Notes: generated from the sequence alone by a model not told the origin. DNA of 33,532 nt from Tissierellales bacterium (GCA_028280805.1 JANQLB010000107.1:1-33532); one strand, 5' to 3'. Shown: positions 8,748 to 17,728, counted from the stretch's first letter. A program made the numbers and translations.

Positions 8748-8815
8748 ATATCACTACGCCTCTTAGTATAACAATAAACACAGTCTACATATAACTTGTT
8801 TTGTTAAGCTTCCCT

Positions 8816-9955
8816 TCAAGAAGTTGATCTATCTTCATTTTTAAACCTATACACAGCTATCAAAAAAAACAGTATTGTAAAACATAAAACAACAATTAGA
8901 TTTGGTAGTATTGCTACAAAACTACTATTTTTCTGTATGATGCTGATTGCATCCAAAGTCCATCTTTGTGGTGTTATATAGGCAATTCTTCTCATAAATT
9001 CTGGCATAAACTCTATCGGCCATAAACACCCAGCTAGCATACATGATGGAGATATAATCATTGCCATTAAAGGACCTGCTGTACTTGCATTTTTAGAAAA
9101 TGCTACAAGTAACACTCCAAGACTTATGCCACATAAGGCAAAGAATACTAATATGAAGTAGATAATTAAAGGATTTGCAAAGAATTCAATACCCAATATG
9201 AATTTCAAGGCTAGCATAACTCCCCCAACTTGAACCATAATAACAATCAAGTTAGCTACAATATTAGCAAAAGTATAGCTTTTAGGATGAACAGGAGACA
9301 TACCTATTCTTCCAAATGTCCCCAATCTCTTTTCATCTAGAATTTGAAAAGCTATTATAGAAGCGGTTAGCAGTAAGAATATCATATAGTTACCAAAGGT
9401 TCTCTCTGTAGCAGATTTAACCTTTGACTCGTCGCTTACTGAGACAGACTCAAAGCTTATAGCACCTTCCTTTATTCTATCTATCATCTTAAAAAACTCA
9501 TCTTTTCGGTAATTACTTGCTTTTGCTATAATATTTAAGTTTTCAATATGAGAGTTGGTAATTTTCTCAATCCAAGTAGTACTTCCACTTTTATCTATGG
9601 ATATAACCTCAATATTAGGGTTACCTCCAGATAAAATAGTTTCTTCAAACCCTTCTGGTATAACATAACCAAAGGAGAAATTTCTATCAATGATGTGGTC
9701 AGTAATCTGATTCTGTGGTAGATAATTTATATTAAATGCATTTGTTTCTTCGATTCTTTCTGTCATTGAATGAGATAATACTGTATCGTCCAAATCTACT
9801 AAGGCAATACTAATTTTATCACTTCCACCTAAATTAGAAAGCATAAATATTCCTACACTTACTACTATAGGTAAAAGAATATGAAGCAAAAAGCTGGATG
9901 GTTTTTTAAGCATTCTTTTGAGTATATTTTTAGTAATCAATATCACTTTACCCAT
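8816..9955 (-). CDS. ABC-2 type exporter permease (second)
   Basis: This 379-residue permease has an N-terminal membrane helix (about 20-40), a large extracytoplasmic domain (about 45-185) and five to six helices in the C-terminal half. The pattern is that of ABC-2 (NatB/YhaP/LinearmycinR-like) exporters. GRIGMSPVHPKSY is the cytoplasmic coupling segment before the helical block, and PQRWTLDAI lies near the end. Its start overlaps the end of the upstream permease by 8 bp, so translation is probably coupled. Together with its 380-residue partner and the ATPase it would form one exporter. The substrate is unknown; lipid-active antibiotics or peptides are typical for such clusters with their own two-component system. 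Confidence 0.88.
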   Translation of the reverse strand: MGKVILITKNILKRMLKKPSSFLLHILLPIVVSVGIFMLSNLGGSDKISIALVDLDDTVLSHSMTERIEETNAFNINYLPQNQITDHIIDRNFSFGYVIPEGFEETILSGGNPNIEVISIDKSGSTTWIEKITNSHIENLNIIAKASNYRKDEFFKMIDRIKEGAISFESVSVSDESKVKSATERTFGNYMIFLLLTASIIAFQILDEKRLGTFGRIGMSPVHPKSYTFANIVANLIVIMVQVGGVMLALKFILGIEFFANPLIIYFILVFFALCGISLGVLLVAFSKNASTAGPLMAMIISPSCMLAGCLWPIEFMPEFMRRIAYITPQRWTLDAISIIQKNSSFVAILPNLIVVLCFTILFFLIAVYRFKNEDRSTS

Positions 9956-11090
9956 TAACTAAACCCTCCTTTTTAGTTATTTTCCAAGAAGCTATTAGTA
10001 AAAACAGAACTGCAACTCCTAAGTTAACTGCTATAGCAGCATAATAACTATTCATTCTTCCTGTGTATATCATCTCAAACATACCACGGTTAGTCCACCA
10101 AATAGGAGAGATGTATTTGCCTATCTCACCGAATAGACCTAGATCTTGTAAAGGCATATAACTCCCACCAAATAATCCAGTTACTCCAGCAAATACTTGA
10201 ATAAGCCCTACTGCTTTTCCTTCACTATCAAATAGGAAACCTAGAGCTGTTCCTATAGACATAGCCATTATAATTTCTGTAAAAATCAGAATAAATGCAT
10301 AGATTGGATTATCTCCCCAGTTCACATTATAGATAAGCAAGGTTGCTAACATAATTAAACCAATCTGTATAGTAGTAGTCCCTACTCCGCCTAGTGCATT
10401 ACCTAAGAGAAGCTCTTTCTTACTTATGGGTGATATAAGGATTCTAGATAAAGTCCCTTTTCCTTTTTCGATAATAATATCAGATGTAGGTGTCATTATT
10501 CCATATAGAACAAATAGAATACACATGGCAACACCATAATAATCCATAGCGCTAGGACTTTCTTTTCTATTCAAGCTTTTTAAAGTTACATAGCTATTCC
10601 CTTCCTCCTTGGAGCTTACTTCTTCAATCAGCTGTGGATTTACATTTATTATCTCATGAACAACATTAAAACGACTTACGTAGGTATTTAAAACTCCTTC
10701 TATGATTGATGCCTCAGTATTATAAATATTATTTTTGTTGAGTACTATAGTTTTGTTTTCCTCATCAATCTCAATCAGAGAGGATATATCATCATTTTTT
10801 AATCGATTTATTGATTGCTCTCTATCTTTTATCTCTAGGAAACTACTGCCATCAGTAATCATTTCATCCATAAGACTTTCAAAGCCCTTTGTAAATACTC
10901 CTTTTTCACCCTTAACTAAATACTCTAGATGTACATCCCTCATGGATAGTTCATTACCTTCGAAAAGCCCTCCAAGTGCAACTCCCATAATCAAAATAAT
11001 AAGAATGGGCATTAATGTCATGATACACATAGCTTTTATATCTCGAATATTTCGCAGAATATTTTTTTTTGCAACTTTAAATATAGCCAT
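9948..11090 (-). CDS. ABC-2 type exporter permease (first)
   Basis: A 380-residue permease built like its neighbour: one N-terminal helix (about 23-43), an extracytoplasmic domain (about 45-185), then five to six helices. Features include GKGTLSRILISPISKKELLLGN, the coupling segment of the ABC-2 family, and ISPIWWTNRGMFEMIY in the last third. It starts one base after the ATPase stop codon and overlaps the next permease by 8 bp, so the three genes form a tight operon. The two permeases are related in fold but clearly diverged, which suggests a heterodimeric channel. The ATG at 11090 gives an N-terminus typical of the family. Confidence 0.88.
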   Translation of the reverse strand: MAIFKVAKKNILRNIRDIKAMCIMTLMPILIILIMGVALGGLFEGNELSMRDVHLEYLVKGEKGVFTKGFESLMDEMITDGSSFLEIKDREQSINRLKNDDISSLIEIDEENKTIVLNKNNIYNTEASIIEGVLNTYVSRFNVVHEIINVNPQLIEEVSSKEEGNSYVTLKSLNRKESPSAMDYYGVAMCILFVLYGIMTPTSDIIIEKGKGTLSRILISPISKKELLLGNALGGVGTTTIQIGLIMLATLLIYNVNWGDNPIYAFILIFTEIIMAMSIGTALGFLFDSEGKAVGLIQVFAGVTGLFGGSYMPLQDLGLFGEIGKYISPIWWTNRGMFEMIYTGRMNSYYAAIAVNLGVAVLFLLIASWKITKKEGLVNG

Positions 11091-11091
11091 A

Positions 11092-12027
11092 CTAATCCCT
11101 AAGCCTCCTTCCCGTTAGACTAAGGAATGCAGTTTCAAGATTTACTCCCTGCATTTTTATGTCTTTAATGATAATTTTTTGTTGTGTGAAAAATTCTAAA
11201 ACATCTGATATACAATCGCTTTCTTTAAGACATTCTATTGTAATTCTATTTTCATTAATATCCACACTTAAGACGCCTTTTATATTCTTAATGCCTTCTG
11301 AGTTAATTTCAGTATCTATTCCGGTTTGAATAACAATACTCTTTATATCCGTAACTATGCTTTTTAGCTCCTCACATGTTCCCTCTGCAATAACTTTTCC
11401 ATGATCAATAATACCGATTCTTGTACACAAATGCTCAGCTTCCTCCATGTAATGGGTGGTATAAATTATTGTACTACCCATACTGTTTAGTTTTTTTACA
11501 GATTTTAAAATGTGATTTCTTGATTGAGGATCTATACCTATTGTAGGTTCGTCCATAATAATCAGTTTCGGGTGATGAGCTATAGCACATGCAATGTTAA
11601 GCCTTCTTTTCATACCGCCAGAAAACGTTTTTGGAAATTTCTTTTCTTGATCTGAAAGCCCTACAAATTCTAACGCCTCTAATGCTCTTTCTTTTAACAA
11701 ATCACCCTTTAGTCCATATAAAGATGCAAAGAACATTACATTTTCTTTGGCTGTTAAATCATCATAAATAGCTACATTTTGTGGTACAACACCTATCTCT
11801 CTCTTAATATTCTCTATTGTCTTTTCTACTTTTTTATCTATAAGCCATATCTCACCACTATCTTTTTTAACCATATCGCAAAGTATATTTATTATCGTTG
11901 TCTTACCTGCTCCATTAGGTCCAAGCAAACCATATATCTCGCCTTCCTTGATATTTAAGTCCACATGATCAACTGCAGTAACATCACCAAATTTCTTAAC
12001 TAACTGCTCAACTCTTACAATACTCAT
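11092..12027 (-). CDS. ABC exporter ATP-binding protein
   Basis: A 311-residue ATPase of the NatA/CcmA type that powers the two adjacent permeases. It shows Walker A GPNGAGKT (36-43), the Q-loop Gln83, the signature FSGGMKRRLNIA (about 135-146), Walker B LIIMDEP (155-161), and the switch histidine in TTHYMEEAEHL. The C-terminal 75 residues are the extension usual in this group. The ATG stands behind GGGGTGATGTG. A terminator at 12101-12131 separates it from the regulator gene, so the exporter operon should have its own promoter within 12028-12100. The imperfect inverted repeat TTGGT...ACCAA there is a possible regulator site. Confidence 0.93.
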   Translation of the reverse strand: MSIVRVEQLVKKFGDVTAVDHVDLNIKEGEIYGLLGPNGAGKTTIINILCDMVKKDSGEIWLIDKKVEKTIENIKREIGVVPQNVAIYDDLTAKENVMFFASLYGLKGDLLKERALEALEFVGLSDQEKKFPKTFSGGMKRRLNIACAIAHHPKLIIMDEPTIGIDPQSRNHILKSVKKLNSMGSTIIYTTHYMEEAEHLCTRIGIIDHGKVIAEGTCEELKSIVTDIKSIVIQTGIDTEINSEGIKNIKGVLSVDINENRITIECLKESDCISDVLEFFTQQKIIIKDIKMQGVNLETAFLSLTGRRLRD

Positions 12028-12100
12028 ATCACATCACCCCATTGGTTTTAGTTTTAATACCAAGATTAGAAATTGAATATTCTTTATCTTTATCTTACAT

Positions 12101-12131
12101 AAAAAAAACACTCTTCGGTAGTGAAAAGTGT
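12101..12131 (-). terminator. Intrinsic terminator after the NarL-type regulator
   Basis: On the minus strand ACACTTTTC (complement of 12123-12131) pairs with GAAGAGTGT (complement of 12108-12116) over nine positions including one G-U, with a 6-nt loop, and eight T residues follow at once. This is a textbook intrinsic terminator. It splits the kinase/regulator pair from the ABC genes, either fully or as an attenuator. Confidence 0.85.
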
Positions 12132-12162
12132 AATGACTTATACCATAACTAAAGTAATGACC

Positions 12163-12783
12163 TTAGTCTTCTAAATAATATATAGCTATTTGTGTCCTAT
12201 GCTTTAATGATAGTTTACTCAAGATACTGCTTACAGTATTTTTAACCGTACCTTCAGAAATAAACAGATTATCAGCTATTTCTTTATTAGTTTGACCTTT
12301 GGCAATTAGCTGAACTACTTCTTTTTCACGAAGGGTCAGATTCTTTAGCTTAACATCTTTCTTACTTCTATTGCTAGGATTCTTAATCTTTTCCATAACT
12401 ACATCTTGGACAACTGCATTACCCCCATGGACTGATAAAACTGCATTCTTAATCTGCTCAGGCGGATTATTTTTTAAAAGGTACCCAGATGCCCCGTTTA
12501 AAAAAGCATTTTTGACATAATCATCTTCATCGAAGGTAGTTAAAATTAAAACTTTTGTAGAGGTTTCCGAAACTATTTTTGCTGTTGCATCTACACCATT
12601 TAGAATAGGCATACTTACATCTAAAAGTGCAACATCAATTTCTTCTTTCAAACATATGTTGTATGCCTCTTGTCCATCACTAGCTAACCAGACAACATTA
12701 AATCTATCATCCATATCAAAAATAATCTTTAGAGCCTCTCTTATAAGAGCATCATCATCAGCAATAATTATATTTATTGACAT
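12163..12783 (-). CDS. NarL/LuxR-type response regulator
   Basis: A 206-residue regulator. The receiver domain (3-118) has Asp10/Asp11 and the phospho-acceptor Asp55 (LLDVSMP). A GerE/LuxR helix-turn-helix covers about 147-202 (LTLREKEVVQLIAKGQTNKEIA, then SEGTVKNTVSSILSKL). This is the LiaR/DesR/VraR class, which pairs with HisKA_3 kinases. The ATG follows AGAAAGGA and lies one base after the kinase stop, so the two are translated together. It most likely controls the ABC exporter downstream and possibly its own promoter, where an inverted repeat is visible (13960-13980). Confidence 0.93.
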   Translation of the reverse strand: MSINIIIADDDALIREALKIIFDMDDRFNVVWLASDGQEAYNICLKEEIDVALLDVSMPILNGVDATAKIVSETSTKVLILTTFDEDDYVKNAFLNGASGYLLKNNPPEQIKNAVLSVHGGNAVVQDVVMEKIKNPSNRSKKDVKLKNLTLREKEVVQLIAKGQTNKEIADNLFISEGTVKNTVSSILSKLSLKHRTQIAIYYLED

Positions 12784-12784
12784 A

Positions 12785-13897
12785 TTAATTTCCTTTCTCT
12801 ATGGGCAACAGCATAATAACACAAAAACCATCTGTTCCATCTAAAATAAGTTGACCGCCTATCTTCGATGTTCTTTCATTAATTCCCTGTAAACCCATAC
12901 CTTGTTTTATAGTATTGCAACCTATTCCATTATCTTTTATTGAAATTTTATAAAGTTTATTAAGCCTTTCAAGCTTTATTCTGCATTTGGTAGCCTTTGA
13001 ATATTTCATTACATTTGTCAATGCTTCTTTTACATTGGTTGTAATAACATTCCACTTTATAAAATCTAAATCTGCAATATCGCTACTATATATCAAATCT
13101 ATGGTGATGCCACTTTTCTCTTGTGTTTCCATAGCTAGCATCTTAATTGTTTGTATATTTATACTTGCATTTTCAGGCTTTATACTCTTTAATATTTTCC
13201 TTATGGATTCTGTACCATCTCTTAAACTCTTAATAACCTTATTCAACATATCTCTTGTTTTTTCCTTATCCTTATCCATCATAAGAAGGGAGGCTTCTAG
13301 CTGCATGGTGCTACCAGATAATGTATGTCCTAGTTCGTCATGTAACCTTTGAGCTATGGCATTTCTCTCTTCAAGCTTTGATATATGTCTTAAACTGAGT
13401 ACATAATGTTTAGTATTTAAACCTACTTCTCTTAATCCTTCCAATTGGCTTTCTAATGTCACATTTGCAGCAGATAGCTTTCTTGATTTTTTTTCCATTG
13501 TGATAATAGTATACATTAGAATTAAAGTGAAAACATTAATTAGGATGAAAGCCTGCAAGTAACCTATTGGAATAAACAGTGCATAAAATAGAGAAATAAT
13601 TGATACATAGATTCCTTCTTTCTTAAATGCATTAATACTTTCTGTTATATTAATAGACAAAAAATATGTAATTGGTTGAAAAACACTAAAACCAAGTACA
13701 ATTATCATTACTGATACAGATATTAAAATATACTTGCTATAGATTTTATCAGAGAATATATAATAAATAGTCTTTAGACAATGATACAAAAGCAAAACTA
13801 AAATCATAACAAATAAGCTTTTATCATTGTTTATAATTATTTCTTTAACATACCAGGCAGAAATGAGAATCTCTAAAGGTATTGTATGTCTTATCAT
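12785..13897 (-). CDS. HisKA_3-type sensor histidine kinase
   Basis: A 370-residue kinase with five to six membrane helices in the first 130 residues and little extracellular sequence, as in intramembrane-sensing LiaS/DesK/YvfT-like kinases. The dimerisation box is ERNAIAQRLHDELGHTLSG with phospho-acceptor His186. The HATPase domain has NVKEALTNVMKYS, DNGIGC and GMGLQGI. An in-frame ATG exists at 13969, but AGGAGAGAGG (complement of 13901-13910) stands just before the ATG at 13895-13897. The upstream ATG would place the promoter region inside the gene, so the shorter form is preferred. The kinase is coupled to the NarL-type regulator and is the probable sensor for the ABC exporter. Confidence 0.9.
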   Translation of the reverse strand: MIRHTIPLEILISAWYVKEIIINNDKSLFVMILVLLLYHCLKTIYYIFSDKIYSKYILISVSVMIIVLGFSVFQPITYFLSINITESINAFKKEGIYVSIISLFYALFIPIGYLQAFILINVFTLILMYTIITMEKKSRKLSAANVTLESQLEGLREVGLNTKHYVLSLRHISKLEERNAIAQRLHDELGHTLSGSTMQLEASLLMMDKDKEKTRDMLNKVIKSLRDGTESIRKILKSIKPENASINIQTIKMLAMETQEKSGITIDLIYSSDIADLDFIKWNVITTNVKEALTNVMKYSKATKCRIKLERLNKLYKISIKDNGIGCNTIKQGMGLQGINERTSKIGGQLILDGTDGFCVIMLLPIEKGN

Positions 13898-13956
13898 ATG
13901 CCTCTCTCCTAGATAGCTATAATAAAATTTGCATCTTAATTTCTTAATTATAATAA

Positions 13957-13985
13957 AGTATATCATCAATAAAATGATATTACAA
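13957..13985 (-). promoter_or_regulatory. Promoter and possible operator of the kinase/regulator pair
   Basis: On the minus strand TTGTAA (complement of 13980-13985) and TATACT (complement of 13957-13962) are 17 bp apart, about 60 bp before the kinase ATG. The inverted repeat ATATCAT-N7-ATGATAT (13960-13980) fills the spacer and overlaps both hexamers, a good position for autoregulation or repression. Confidence 0.55.
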
Positions 13986-14146
13986 CAATTGCCATATTCT
14001 ATATAAAGAATGGTCTTATAGCATACTTTCTAACCTTTGTAATCTTAAGTGAGAATAGACTTGATAGAGAAACGGACTCTTAACGTACATTATATTTTGG
14101 TTTTTAAGTAAAAAAGGAAAAAAGAAAATCAGTGTAATAAATTAAC

Positions 14147-14189
14147 ATGAACTTTTTTGGATGAAAAATGTTTAGAACAAAAAGTTCAT
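14147..14189. repeat. 11-bp inverted repeat
   Basis: ATGAACTTTTT (14147-14157) and AAAAAGTTCAT (14179-14189) are perfect inverted copies with a 21-nt spacer. It lies just beyond the ileS terminator on the same strand and could be a back-up terminator. Confidence 0.45.
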
Positions 14190-14200
14190 ATTTTCTTACT

Positions 14201-14241
14201 AAGAAATAAAACTGACTTTATTTTAATCAAAGTCAGTTTTA
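14201..14241 (-). terminator. Terminator of ileS
   Basis: Arms 14207-14219 and 14229-14241 are a perfect 13-bp inverted repeat with a 9-nt loop, starting 9 bp after the ileS stop. On the minus strand the stem is followed by TTATTTCTTAG, a short U-rich tail. A near copy in opposite orientation lies at 8442-8478. Confidence 0.75.
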
Positions 14242-14249
14242 CTTCTAGC

Positions 14250-17200
14250 TTATTGTTCTTTTTCAATTTTAATCCCAGTATGATGGTCATTTAAATCATG
14301 TTTTTCTAGATTATTATTTTCCACCTTTTCAATACTTACTGCTAATGTCTCCTGCATGATATAGTCCTTATGGATTTCTACAGCTCTGGTTATATCTTCA
14401 TCTCCATTGAAATAGATATTAATACTGTCCATCATTTCAAAGTTATTATTTTTTCTCATTTGTTGTACCTTTGAAATAAATTCTCTTGCAAAACCTTCAT
14501 TAACCAGATCTTTAGTTAAAGTAGTATCAAGCATTACAAATAGATTATCTTCCATAGATACAGTGAAACCCTCTTTAGCTGTTATTTTTACATCTACTAT
14601 CTCGTTAGTAATCTGGAAGGCTTCTCCGTCTAAATCAATAGTTATAGTTTCTCCATTTTCGAGTTTCGGAGCAATCTGCGACCCATCTAGCTGTAATAAA
14701 GCCTTTCCAAATGCTTTTACCTTAGGACCAAGCTTAGGACCAGCAACTTTAAAATTAGGCTTTAAGCTAAAATCCATGTATTCGTTTAGATCTTTAGTAA
14801 ATACTACATCTTTAACATTTAATTCTTCTTTGATTAGTGGTACAAGATATGAAATCATACTTTCATATTTACCATCAATAAGAACCTTTTCTACAGGTTG
14901 ACGAACCTTAATCTGTACTGATTCTCTACAAGCTCTACCCAAAGTAACTAATGTTCTTACAAGGTCCATTCTTTCTTCAATTTCTAGGTTTATCTGATTT
15001 TCATCTGCCGTTGGATAGTAGCTTAAATGTACCGAAGGTTCTTGAGTTAAATTCTTATAGACCTCTTCCGAAAGATATGGAGAAAAAGGTGCTATCATTT
15101 GAGATACTCTCACTAACACTTCATATGTGGTACTATATACTGATTTTTTATCTGTTGTTAATTCTTTTTCCCAGAAGCGTCTTCTTGAACGTCTTATATA
15201 CCAATTAGATAAATCTTCGTTTACAAATTCTTGTATCTTTCTAACTGCCTTAGTAAGGTCAAATACATCCATATCTTGTTTAACTGATTTAACTAAAGTA
15301 TTGAACTTGGATAATAACCATTTGTCAAGTTCTGATCTATCTTCATACTGCACTGTAAATTTTCTTGGATCTATTCCATCTGTATTTGCATATAAGATAA
15401 AGAAGTTATATACATTTCTTATTGTTGTGAAAAACTTGCTGTTTATCTCTTTTAACCCTTCTTCATCAAATCTAGTTGGAGTCCAAGCAGGGGACACATA
15501 GAATAAATACCATCTTAGAACATCTGCTCCATATTTGTCAAACATCTCAAATGGGTTTACTACATTACCTTTTGATTTTGACATCTTTTTGCCGTCTTTA
15601 TCTAGAATCATGTCATTTACTAATACCCTTTTATATGAAGATTCTCCCGTTACAAATGTAGAAATAGCCAGTAGTGAATAGAACCATCCTCTAGTTTGAT
15701 CTATACCTTCACATATGAAATCTGCCGGGTAAAGTTCATCAAAATTTTCTTTGTTTTCAAAAGGATAATGATACTGTGCAAAAGGCATTGATCCACTGTC
15801 AAACCAGCAATCTATTACATCTTTAACTCTAGTCATTGTTTCTTCACATTTTTCACATTTAATATGAATATCATCTACAAAAGGTCTATGAAGTTCAATG
15901 CTCTCATCTATATCCTCTATGGCTTTCTCAACAAGCTCTTTTCTAGAACCAATACTTGTTACATGCTCACAATCATCACATACCCATAAATTTAAAGGTG
16001 TTCCCCAGTATCTACTTCTTGATATAGCCCAGTCATTTAGATTTTCAAGCCAATTTCCAAAACGTTTTTCTCCAACATAGTCCGGATACCACTCAATATT
16101 ATTGTTATTCTCTATCAGCTTATCTTTAAGTCTAGTCATCTCTATATACCAGCTGGGTTTTGCATAGTATAAAAGTGATGTATCACATCTCCAGCAATGA
16201 GGATAATTATGAGCAACCTTCTGCTTTTTATAAAGTTTTCCTTCACTGTGAAGCCATTTTATAATATCTACACTAAGTTCTTCATCTGCTACGAATCTGC
16301 CTTCCCAAGGGGTAGTAGTATATCTGCCATTTTCGTTAACAGGCTGTAACACCGGAAGACCATATTTTTGTCCGGTATTATAATCATCCTCACCAAATGC
16401 AGGAGCTGAGTGAACTATACCAGTACCATCTTCTGCAGTTACATAATCAGCAAGTGTAACATAAAAAGCTTTTTTATCTGTTTTAACGAAAGGCATTAAC
16501 TGCTCATATTCTATATGCTCTAAATCTCTACCCTTTATTTCTTCTAATATTTCATATTCTTCCTCTAATACCTTATCTACTAATGTTTTAGCTAGATAAT
16601 AAATTTCTCCGCCTGATTTTACCTTAACATAAGTTAGTTCTGGATTAACTGTAAGACATACATTTGCTGCCAACGTCCATGGTGTGGTAGTCCATCCTAA
16701 GAAATACTCATCGGCGTCTTTAAGCTTAAATTTAACTACCACTGTATTACTCTTGATTTCTTTATAGCCTTGAGCTACTTCATGGGAAGCTAATCCAGTA
16801 CCACATCTTGAACAGTATGGAAGTATTTTATGACCCTCATAAATATAACCCTCTTTATTAAACTTATCTAAAATCCACCATACTGACTCTATATAGTCAT
16901 TATTAAGAGTAATATAAGGATTATCTAAATCAATTAAATATGCCATACGCTCAGTCATTTCTCTAAACATACCTTCATACTCAAAAACTGACTCTCTACA
17001 TTTTTCATTAAATTTGTCAATTCCATATTCTTCGATTTCTTGTTTACTGTTAAGATCTAATTGTTTTTCAACTTGGATTTCAACAGGTAATCCATGTGTA
17101 TCCCATCCTGCTTTTCTTTTAATCTGATAACCTTCCATTGTTTTATAGCGACATACACAGTCTTTTAACGCTCTAGATATAACGTGGTGAATTCCAGGTT

Positions 17201-17360
17201 TCCCATTAGCAGTTGGAGGTCCTTCATAAAATACAAATGGCTGTTTTCCTTCTCTAGTCTCTACACTCTGCTTTAATAATTCTATTTCATCCCAATACTT
17301 AGATATACTTTGTTCAACTTCTTTTACCGATAGTTGAGACAAATCTTTAAATTTACTCAT
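14250..17360 (-). CDS. ileS: Isoleucyl-tRNA synthetase, type 2, with GXHH motif
   Basis: A 1036-residue class I synthetase that charges tRNA-Ile. It shows the editing-domain motifs GWTTTPWTL (222-230) and DGTGIVHSAPAFGEDD (311-326), KMSKS at 592-596 and cysteine pairs at 183/186, 461/464 and 502/505. Length and motif style are those of IleRS2, the eukaryote-like type, rather than IleRS1. The first signature, normally HXGH, reads Gly56-Ile-His-His59: first and third positions are swapped. This GXHH form is known from some IleRS2 enzymes with extreme mupirocin resistance. The first in-frame codon, a GTG at 17369, is part of the AAAGGGTG ribosome binding site, so ATG 17358-17360 is used. Expression is controlled by the T-box leader upstream. 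Confidence 0.96.
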   Translation of the reverse strand: MSKFKDLSQLSVKEVEQSISKYWDEIELLKQSVETREGKQPFVFYEGPPTANGKPGIHHVISRALKDCVCRYKTMEGYQIKRKAGWDTHGLPVEIQVEKQLDLNSKQEIEEYGIDKFNEKCRESVFEYEGMFREMTERMAYLIDLDNPYITLNNDYIESVWWILDKFNKEGYIYEGHKILPYCSRCGTGLASHEVAQGYKEIKSNTVVVKFKLKDADEYFLGWTTTPWTLAANVCLTVNPELTYVKVKSGGEIYYLAKTLVDKVLEEEYEILEEIKGRDLEHIEYEQLMPFVKTDKKAFYVTLADYVTAEDGTGIVHSAPAFGEDDYNTGQKYGLPVLQPVNENGRYTTTPWEGRFVADEELSVDIIKWLHSEGKLYKKQKVAHNYPHCWRCDTSLLYYAKPSWYIEMTRLKDKLIENNNNIEWYPDYVGEKRFGNWLENLNDWAISRSRYWGTPLNLWVCDDCEHVTSIGSRKELVEKAIEDIDESIELHRPFVDDIHIKCEKCEETMTRVKDVIDCWFDSGSMPFAQYHYPFENKENFDELYPADFICEGIDQTRGWFYSLLAISTFVTGESSYKRVLVNDMILDKDGKKMSKSKGNVVNPFEMFDKYGADVLRWYLFYVSPAWTPTRFDEEGLKEINSKFFTTIRNVYNFFILYANTDGIDPRKFTVQYEDRSELDKWLLSKFNTLVKSVKQDMDVFDLTKAVRKIQEFVNEDLSNWYIRRSRRRFWEKELTTDKKSVYSTTYEVLVRVSQMIAPFSPYLSEEVYKNLTQEPSVHLSYYPTADENQINLEIEERMDLVRTLVTLGRACRESVQIKVRQPVEKVLIDGKYESMISYLVPLIKEELNVKDVVFTKDLNEYMDFSLKPNFKVAGPKLGPKVKAFGKALLQLDGSQIAPKLENGETITIDLDGEAFQITNEIVDVKITAKEGFTVSMEDNLFVMLDTTLTKDLVNEGFAREFISKVQQMRKNNNFEMMDSINIYFNGDEDITRAVEIHKDYIMQETLAVSIEKVENNNLEKHDLNDHHTGIKIEKEQ

Positions 17361-17398
17361 CTTCTTCACCCTTTCATATATTCACAATCTTAGAAACT

Positions 17399-17660
17399 AA
17401 AAATCCCTAAGTCAACATGACCTAGGGACGATATAATCGCGGTACCACCCAAAATTATAAGATATAATATATCCTATCACTCAATAGTTTTAACGCAGAT
17501 ATGCGGAATATCCTACTAAATTATTTCAGATATTCGGCTCAAAGGTGATTTTCACAAAGCATTTCACTCATAATCTCTCACCATATGATTATGTCTCTGT
17601 AAGCTACTACACTTTACTACTCTCCTTGTCTTAGCCGTTAAATATATTATATTTTGGTTA
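17399..17660 (-). promoter_or_regulatory. T-box leader of ileS
   Basis: The minus strand between the ileS promoter and its start holds a T-box riboswitch that senses uncharged tRNA-Ile. The T-box bulge sequence GGGTGGTACCGCG is present (complement of 17438-17450). It is followed by a terminator: TCCCTA...TAGGGA-type stem at 17404-17428 and a T tract (complement of 17399-17403). A likely isoleucine specifier codon AUC lies in GAATATCTG (complement of about 17529-17531). Stem I covers about 17530-17645. The specifier call is by position and agrees with the downstream gene. Confidence 0.93.
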
Positions 17661-17689
17661 ATAATACACTAAACTTTAAACCTTGTCAA
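17661..17689 (-). promoter_or_regulatory. Promoter of the ileS T-box transcript
   Basis: A consensus -35 TTGACA (complement of 17684-17689) and TATTAT (complement of 17661-17666) are exactly 17 bp apart, which puts the transcript start near 17653, at the 5' end of the T-box leader. Confidence 0.8.
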
Positions 17690-17728
17690 GACGGTGTTTA
17701 AAGTTTTAACATTTTTTTAATTTTTATA

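Larger units (their letters stand above)
8361..8815. other. Intergenic region with two hairpins
   Basis: This 455-bp gap lies between the ABC-2 permease stop and the SpoOB-type kinase start. It holds the ABC operon terminator (8683-8747) and an isolated hairpin (8442-8478) that resembles the ileS terminator. I found no reading frame with family motifs, and no riboswitch. The kinase promoter presumably lies at 8370-8440, where a TATAAT-like hexamer is visible without a convincing -35. Confidence 0.55.
13986..14249. other. Gap between the kinase promoter and ileS
   Basis: No gene is visible in this gap. It holds two hairpins: 14147-14189 (11-bp perfect stem, 21-nt loop) and the ileS terminator (14207-14241). 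The short palindrome TTTCTTA-C-TAAGAAA lies between them at about 14192-14206. The rest is AT-rich sequence without a recognisable motif. Confidence 0.5.
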
